DNA of 64,000 bases from Caprella mutica. Taxonomy: Eukaryota; Arthropoda; Malacostraca; Amphipoda; Caprellidae. The notes beneath the pieces are model-generated. The model worked only from the letters and a program-made list of their open reading frames with translations. It searched no databases and was not told the origin of the DNA. Below are positions 57,888-64,000 of this stretch, piece by piece (positions within the stretch are counted from its first letter, which is position 1; every line of letters starts with the position of its first letter). The position numbers were made by a program, and so were the translations under genes. The stretch is from contig CANNZV010000501.1 in the NCBI GenBank assembly GCA_947561585.1, forward strand, positions 186,001-250,000. Direction: 5' to 3'.

Positions 57888-59505
57888 ATACCTACCTCCC
57901 TAGTTCTGTAAATAATATAAATAATACCTATCTCCCTAGTAATGTAAATAGTATAAATAATACCTACCTCCCTAGTTATGTAAATAGTATAAATAATACC
58001 TACCTCCCTAGTTCTGTAAATAGTATAAATAATACCTACCTCCCTAGTAATGTAAATAGTTCAAATAATACCTATCTCCCTAGTTATGTAAATAGTATAA
58101 ATAATACCTATCTCCCTAGTTATGTGAATTGTATATATAATACCTATCTCCCTAGTTCTGTAAATAGTATAAATAATACCTATCTCCCTAGTAATGTAAA
58201 TAGTTTAAATAATACCTATCTCCCTAGTTATGTAAATAGTATAAATAATACCTATCTCCCTAGTTATGTAAATTGTATAAATAATACCTATCTCCCTAGT
58301 ATATGTAAATAGTATAAATAATACCTATATCCCAAGTTATGTAAATAGTACAAATAATACATATCTCCCTAGTTATGTAAATAGTACAGAAAATATCTAT
58401 CTCCCTAGTTATGTAAATAGTAAAAAAAAATAACTATCTCCCTAGTATAGGTAAATACTATAAATAATACCTATTTACTTAGTATATGTAAATAGTACAA
58501 CTAATACCTCTCTCCCTAGTTATGTAAATAGTACAAATAACACCTATCTCCCTAGTTATGTAAATAGTATAAATAATACCTATCTCCCTAGTTATGTAAA
58601 TAGTATAAATAATACCTATCTCCCTAGTTTGTAAATAGTACAAATAATATCTATCTCCCTAGTTATGTAATTAGTATAAATAATACCTATCTCCCTAGTT
58701 ATGTAAGTAGTATAAATAACACCTATCTCCCTAGTTCTGTAAATAGTATAGATAATACCTATCTCCCTAGTTATGTAAATAGTATAAATAATACCTATCT
58801 CCCTAGTTAAGTAAATAGTATATATAATACCTATCACCCTAGTTCTGTAAATAGTATAAATAACACCTATCTCCCTAGTTATGTAAATAGTATAAAGAAT
58901 ACCTATCTCCCTAGTTATGTAAATAATATAAATAATACCTATCTCCCTAGTTATGTAAATAGTATAAATAATACCTATCTCCCTAGTTATGTAAATAGTA
59001 TAAATAATACCTATCTCCCTAGTTATGTAAATAGTATAAATAATACCTATCTCCCTAGTTATGTAAATAGTATAAATAATACCTATCTCCCTAGTTCTGT
59101 AAATAGTATAAATACCACCTATCTCCCTAATTATGTAAATAGTATAAATAATACCTATCTCCCTAGTTATGTAAATAGTATAAATAATACCTATCTCCCT
59201 AGTTATGTAAATAGTATAAATAATACCTATCTCCCTAGTTATGTAAATAGTATAAATAATACCTATCTCCCTAGTTATGTAAATAGTATGAATATTACCT
59301 ATCTCCCTAGTTATGTAAATAGTATAAATAATACCTATCTCCCTAGTTATGTAAATAGTATGAATAATACCTATCTCCCTAGTTCTGTAAATAGTATAAA
59401 TAATACCTATCTCCCTAGTTATGTAAATAGTATAAATAATACCTATCTCCCTAGTTATGTAAATAGTATAAATAATACCTATCTCCCTAGTTATGTAAAT
59501 ATTTT
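57888..59505. repeat. 36-bp tandem array, about 45 units
   Basis: CTCCCTAGTTATGTAAATAG + TATAAATAATACCTAT with variants (TTCTG, TAATG, ACACC). Because 36 is divisible by three and the unit lacks stops in some frames, it yields a 300-codon minus frame and shorter plus frames. These are rejected as genes. The right side is more homogeneous than 58280-58520. Confidence 0.95.
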
Positions 59506-59655
59506 GAATGTAAAACATTCAACTTTTGCCAAATTTTTATTTCTGTGGCAAATAATTCCACAGGGAAAAATTCCACTACAACTCATTTACATGAAAAAAA
59601 AAGTTAGAGAAAATGAAGACTAAGTATTATAAGTCTTTCACTTACAGTCTTCTAA

Positions 59656-60578
59656 AGGGCCGTACACACGTAGGGTTTTTTCAGTCTTTCCACCGGACTT
59701 TCAGCTAAGCTCCTCCCACTTTTTACACGAGACTTAAATTTTGCACCGAAAGTCCGAGACTTTTCAACAACCTACATGTTCTATTATTTTCCCCCAATCA
59801 AGAGGTGCCATTTTGGAAATCTTCGTATAGCTACTGTCAACTCATAAAATATATTGTACAAAAACTATATTAGTGCTCATTTTAGTCAATATTTGCTCCA
59901 TTCATTTCTTTACCTTTGAGGTGAAGAATTCTCATATTTTTCTTTTTATAAAAGACTGTCAGTAAAATTGATAATAGTACTAGTAATGTTTCTTTAAACT
60001 ATTTTTAGTATAATATTATATTTTAGTAAAATAACATATATTACTATCTTTATTTTATTTATTTCAACATATTACCTATTAGCTAATACCTTCATTTTCT
60101 TTATTATAACGCAATACATATTGTACCTACGTATTAATACTTTTACCTAAGCTTTATATAATAGTTAAATTACATTTGTTGAGTGGATTAGGTTAACATT
60201 AAATCAAATGAAGTGAAAACAATCTCGGTTAGTTTATTACTAAATATTGTAATAAACTTCACAAAAATTAATTTAATATTAATTAGTTAATTAGTAACTA
60301 ACTAATCTTAGTAATCTAGGTAGGCAGTTCTCTAGTAATTAATTAATCTAGGTTAAAGTAACTAACCTATATAATTAGTAAATATCTAACCCAGGTAATT
60401 AGTAATTTTAACTACCCTAGGTAGTTAATAGTTACTATTTTACGAACAACCTATAACCTAGGAGTTAACGGCATGTAAATCCACGAGATTCAAAAGTCAA
60501 TCCACGTGTGGACGCTATTGACTTTTGAATCAAAAGTCTGGTGGAAAGACTTAAAAAACCCTACGTGTGTACGGCCCT
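59656..60578. mobile_element. PIF/Harbinger-like non-autonomous element, 923 bp
   Basis: Left AGGGCCGTACACACGTAGGG + TTTTTTCAGTCTTTCCACC; right GGTGGAAAGACTTAAAAAAC + CCTACGTGTGTACGGCCCT. TAA is on both sides (59653-59655, 60579-60581). The interior is A+T-rich without a frame, and near 60280-60460 has repeated CTAGGTAATTAGTAA-like phrases. Its right end is repeated at 1-117. Confidence 0.88.
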
Positions 60579-60581
60579 TAA

Positions 60582-62024
60582 AACTTACAGTCTTGTAAGA
60601 CTTACAGTCTTGTAAGACTTACAGTCTTGTAAGACTTACAGTCTTGTAAGACTTACAGTCTTGTAAGACTTACAGTCTTGTAAGACTTACAGTCTTGTAA
60701 GACTTACAGTCTTGTAAGACTTACAGTCTTGTAAGACTTACAGTCTTGTAAGACTTACAGTCTTGTAAGACTTACAGTCTTGTAAGACTTACAGTCTTGT
60801 AAGACTTACAGTCTTGTAAGACTTACAGTCTTGTAAGACTTACAGTCTTGTAAGACTTACAGTCTTGTAAGACTTACAGTCTTGTAAGACTTACAGTCTT
60901 GAAAGACTTACAGTCTTGTAAGACTTACAGTCTTGTAAGACTTACAGTCTTGTAAGACTTACAGTCTTGTAAGACTTACAGTCTTGTAAGACTTACAGTC
61001 TTGTAAGACTTACAGTCTTGTAAGACTTACAGTCTTGTAAGACTTACAGTCTTGTAAGACTTACAGTCTTGTAAGACTTACAGTCTTGTAAGACTTACAG
61101 TCTTGTAAGACTTACAGTCTTGTAAGACTTACAGTCTTGTAAGACTTACAGTCTTGTAAGACTTACAGTCTTGTAAGACTTACAGTCTTGTAAGACTTAC
61201 AGTCATGTAAGTCTTACAGTCATGTAAGTCTTACAGTCTTGTAAGTCTTACAGTCTTGTAAGTCTTACAGTCTTGTAAGACTTACAGTCTTGTAAGTCTT
61301 ACAGTCTTGTAAGTCTTACAGTCTTGTAAGACTTACAGTCTTGTAAGAATTACAGTCTTGTAAGACTTACAGTCTTGTAAGACTTACAGTCTTGTAAGAC
61401 TTACAGTCTTGTAAGACTTACAGTCTTGTAAGACTTACAGTCTTGTAAGACTTACAGTCTTGTAAGACTTACAGTCTTGTAAGACTTACAGTCTTGTAAG
61501 ACTTACAGTCTTGTAAGACTTACAGTCTTGTAAGACTTACAGTCTTGTAAGACTTACAGTCTTGTAAGACTTACAGTCTTGTAAGACTTACAGTCTTGTA
61601 AGACTTACAGTCTTGTAAGACTTACAGTCTTGTAAGACTTACAGTCTTGTAAGACTTACAGTCTTGTAAGACTTACAGTCTTGTAAGACCTACAGTCTTG
61701 TAAGACTAACAGTCTTGTAAGACTTACAGTCTTGTAAGACTTACAGTCTTGTAAGACTTACAGTCTTGTAAGACTTACAGTCTTGTAAGACTTACAGTCT
61801 TGTAAGACTTACAGTCTTGTAAGACTTACAGTCTTGTAAGACTTACAGTCTTGTAAGACTTACAGTCTTGTAAGACTTACAGTCTTGTAAGACTTACAGT
61901 CTTGTAAGACTTACAGTCTTGTAAGACTTACAGTCTTGTAAGTCTTACAGCATGTAAGACTTACAGTCTTGTAAGACTTACAGTCTTGTAAGTCTTACAG
62001 CTCGTAAGTCTTACAGTCTTGTAA
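60582..62024. repeat. 17-bp satellite array, second block (about 85 units)
   Basis: The same ACTTACAGTCTTGTAAG unit as at 118-4672 and the same left neighbour (Harbinger element). It is more homogeneous, with the AAGTCTT form limited to 61204-61320 and the end. The right edge CAGTCTTGTAAACAAAC equals that at 20288-20306. Confidence 0.95.
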
Positions 62025-62339
62025 ACAAACAAACGAACTTTATTGTTAAAAGCAATGTTTACATAATCATCTATTTTATTTTTCTCTAATTTAAATATAT
62101 ATTCTAAAAAATGAAAAGTAAAAAAAGCCAATTCTCCCCAAAACACTTTTCTGTTTTACTTAATTCTAGCGGGATAATTTCTGCTGACTCATGTTTTCAA
62201 GAAGCGTTTCTGTAGCTAATAACAATTTGGATTTCGACTGAAGAAGAAACTGATAAAGGTTCTAAATCTCTCCTGACATCGATTCGAAACGTTTACACAA
62301 ATGGATGTCCAATTCTGGAACCAAATGTTAAATAATATC

Positions 62340-62575
62340 ATGTATATATATATATATATATAAATATACTTGTTAAATGAATATACTTGTTAAATAAATA
62401 TATAAATATACTTGTTAAATGAATATACTTGTTAAATAAATATATAAATATACTTGTTAAATAAATATATAAATATACTTGTTAAATAAATATACTTGTT
62501 AAATAAATATACTTGTTAAATAAATATACTTGTCAAATAAATATACTTGTTAAATAAATAAATTAATATACTTGT
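62340..62575. repeat. TA microsatellite and ~17-bp AT-rich repeat
   Basis: A TATA run (62340-62362), then AAATATACTTGTTAAAT repeated about ten times with small length changes. Confidence 0.85.
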
Positions 62576-62849
62576 TCGTGATGTTTTAAATTGAATTAAG
62601 GAATATAAATTCCTTATTTCAAAAATTATTACCAAAACTATAATGAATAGTTTTTTGTTCATGTTTTTTTTTTTGTTTAAAAAGACATTATTTTCCGATT
62701 AAAAACATTAGAATATTAACATGAATAGTGATACTATTGAGAACTCTATTATTCTTAACAGGAAAGTATACTATTGTATATTATATGCCCTGGAATTTTT
62801 TTGTAAACTTTGATGAAATAAAGATTTTGAAGTCCATCTATAATATATA

Positions 62850-63622
62850 CCAGGTGGGCCAAAAGTCACTTTACCATTTTGAAATTTTATTATGCAAAAA
62901 CTAAAAGAGAAAGAAATCTTTAGTAAACGGCAAATGAAAGTAGAATACCTAAAGTTTTAGCAGATATGAAACAAAATAAATATATGACTTTCAGATTTCA
63001 GGTATTTCAAATATACTCTTCATTGTGTGAAATTGTAAACCTCTAAAAATGGCAAAATTCAATATGGAGAAAAGAGAGCCACACAATTGCTGACTATTAT
63101 TACTAACTAAAATGGATCAGTTGTTGGAGTGAGGAGATGTTTTTTGAAAATTTTAACAAGAGTTAATCTAAGATCTGCATTTTTTCCATGGTAGATAAAT
63201 TCAGACTAACGGGATCATGATCTGACTCAGAGCAAACTGAAAGACCGAAGTCGTATCGCACTTCAAAACTTAATCAGCGTGTGAATTAAAGTGTTATTCA
63301 GAAGACTACACTGAAAAGAAAATACAAATCAAATTGACTCAAAATCTTTTTAATATTTTATTTAAATACTATTTAATCGAAAAGGTATTCATAAATAATC
63401 AAAACACGCTTGATGAACTAAATCTGAATATTTCTAAGAAATTATCAAACTTTCACCAGATGTTATGAGAAGAGTGATGCAAATTAATGAAGGAAGATAT
63501 TTGGAAGAAGTTTTAACAGTAAAAAACTTTAAATATTCTGCTTTCATTTTCAGTTTGCTAATAAGCTTTATTTTGTGCGCAATAAAGTTTTAAAATGGTA
63601 AAGTGACTTTTGGCACACCCGG
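62850..63622. mobile_element. Mariner-type MITE, 773 bp
   Basis: Tips CCAGGTGGGCCAAAAGTCAC and GTGACTTTTGGCACACCCGG, extending as TTTACCATTTTGAAATTTTA with a few mismatches; TA at 62848-62849 and 63623-63624. The GGTG.GCCAAAAGTCAC tip is typical of insect mariner elements. No transposase is present. A truncated copy ends at 21074. Confidence 0.85.
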
Positions 63623-64000
63623 TATAGGTAGACAAACAAAAATAAAATATAAATATTGGTCTGATTTTTTCAAGCATATTTCTGGACAACATTTATTATT
63701 TTCACCAACATAAATCTATTGGACTGAACACGTCAATTACTAAATGAAAATATGTGATAAACTGAATCACGCGAAACATTTTATAGTCTACGGAGTTTAC
63801 TAAGAACATTTGAGTTATTCTTGAATAGGTATTCTGATGTATAATAATTAAATTTATTTAAATGAAAGATTATGACTTTAAATGAACATAGAATTAAAGG
63901 ATGTCTGAATTGTTTTAGGATTCAATCCGAAATAACAAAAAAACATAGTAGAGTCTAAATATTTTACAAATAACTTACATTTCATTTATAAGAAACTATA

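Larger units (their letters stand above)
62017..64000. repeat. Duplicated flank F, copy 2 (continues past the window)
   Basis: Matches 20288-21444 to the last base of the window, with ~855 bp extra (62237-63090) that copy 1 lacks. No gene. Contains the A+T-rich microsatellite and mariner MITE listed separately. Confidence 0.85.

Noticed and set aside
58616..59518. 300-codon minus-strand frame
   Set aside because: Product of the 36-bp satellite. No start context, splice site or non-repeat domain.

Overview
This window is eukaryotic, A+T-rich, intron-containing DNA, almost certainly from an arthropod and probably an insect. The evidence is a compact four-exon gene with a TATA box plus a TCAGT-type initiator, a BEL/Pao-type retroelement, a DUF4806-like exon, and many hAT, Tc1/mariner and PIF/Harbinger-type elements. 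I cannot name the species. No rRNA, tRNA, CRISPR array or bacterial-style operon was seen.

Layout. 1-4672: right end of a Harbinger-like element, then a 17-bp satellite. 4673-9134: gene-poor DNA with foldback elements and short tandem repeats. 9135-17255: copy 1 of a segmental duplication, carrying an unrecognised four-exon gene (minus strand, 12228-13682) and a dead mariner transposase. 17256-20107: a 21-bp satellite with higher-order structure. 20108-21444: degenerate 17-mers and a flank that recurs at 62017-64000. 22245-31080: a broken BEL/Pao-type retrotransposon, split between protease and reverse transcriptase by a 4.45-kb element with terminal inverted repeats that carries DUF4806-like sequence. 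32045-32790: two short-period arrays. 32833-49625: copy 2 of the duplication with a second intact copy of the gene (34906-36360), opened by a 9.68-kb insertion (38035-47717) that has its own terminal repeats. 50497-51325: a second 21-bp array. 51586-52818: palindromic and nested elements. 54096-56998: a PHD-RT-endonuclease non-LTR retrotransposon with two breaks. 57323-60578: Harbinger MITEs and a 36-bp array. 60582-62024: a second 17-bp satellite. 62017-64000: the repeated flank.

The likely host gene is the duplicated 278-residue protein. Both copies keep splice sites, reading frame and core promoter. By hand count they differ by 6 amino-acid changes against about 9 silent changes, which suggests selective constraint. 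The two duplicates also act as natural empty-site controls: one shows the empty site for a hAT insertion, the other for the 9.68-kb insertion. Nearly everything else is mobile or satellite DNA, and the main interest lies in its nesting: a 62-bp perfect palindrome related to the centres of two MITE families, a mariner inside the centre of a foldback, and satellites organised at more than one scale.
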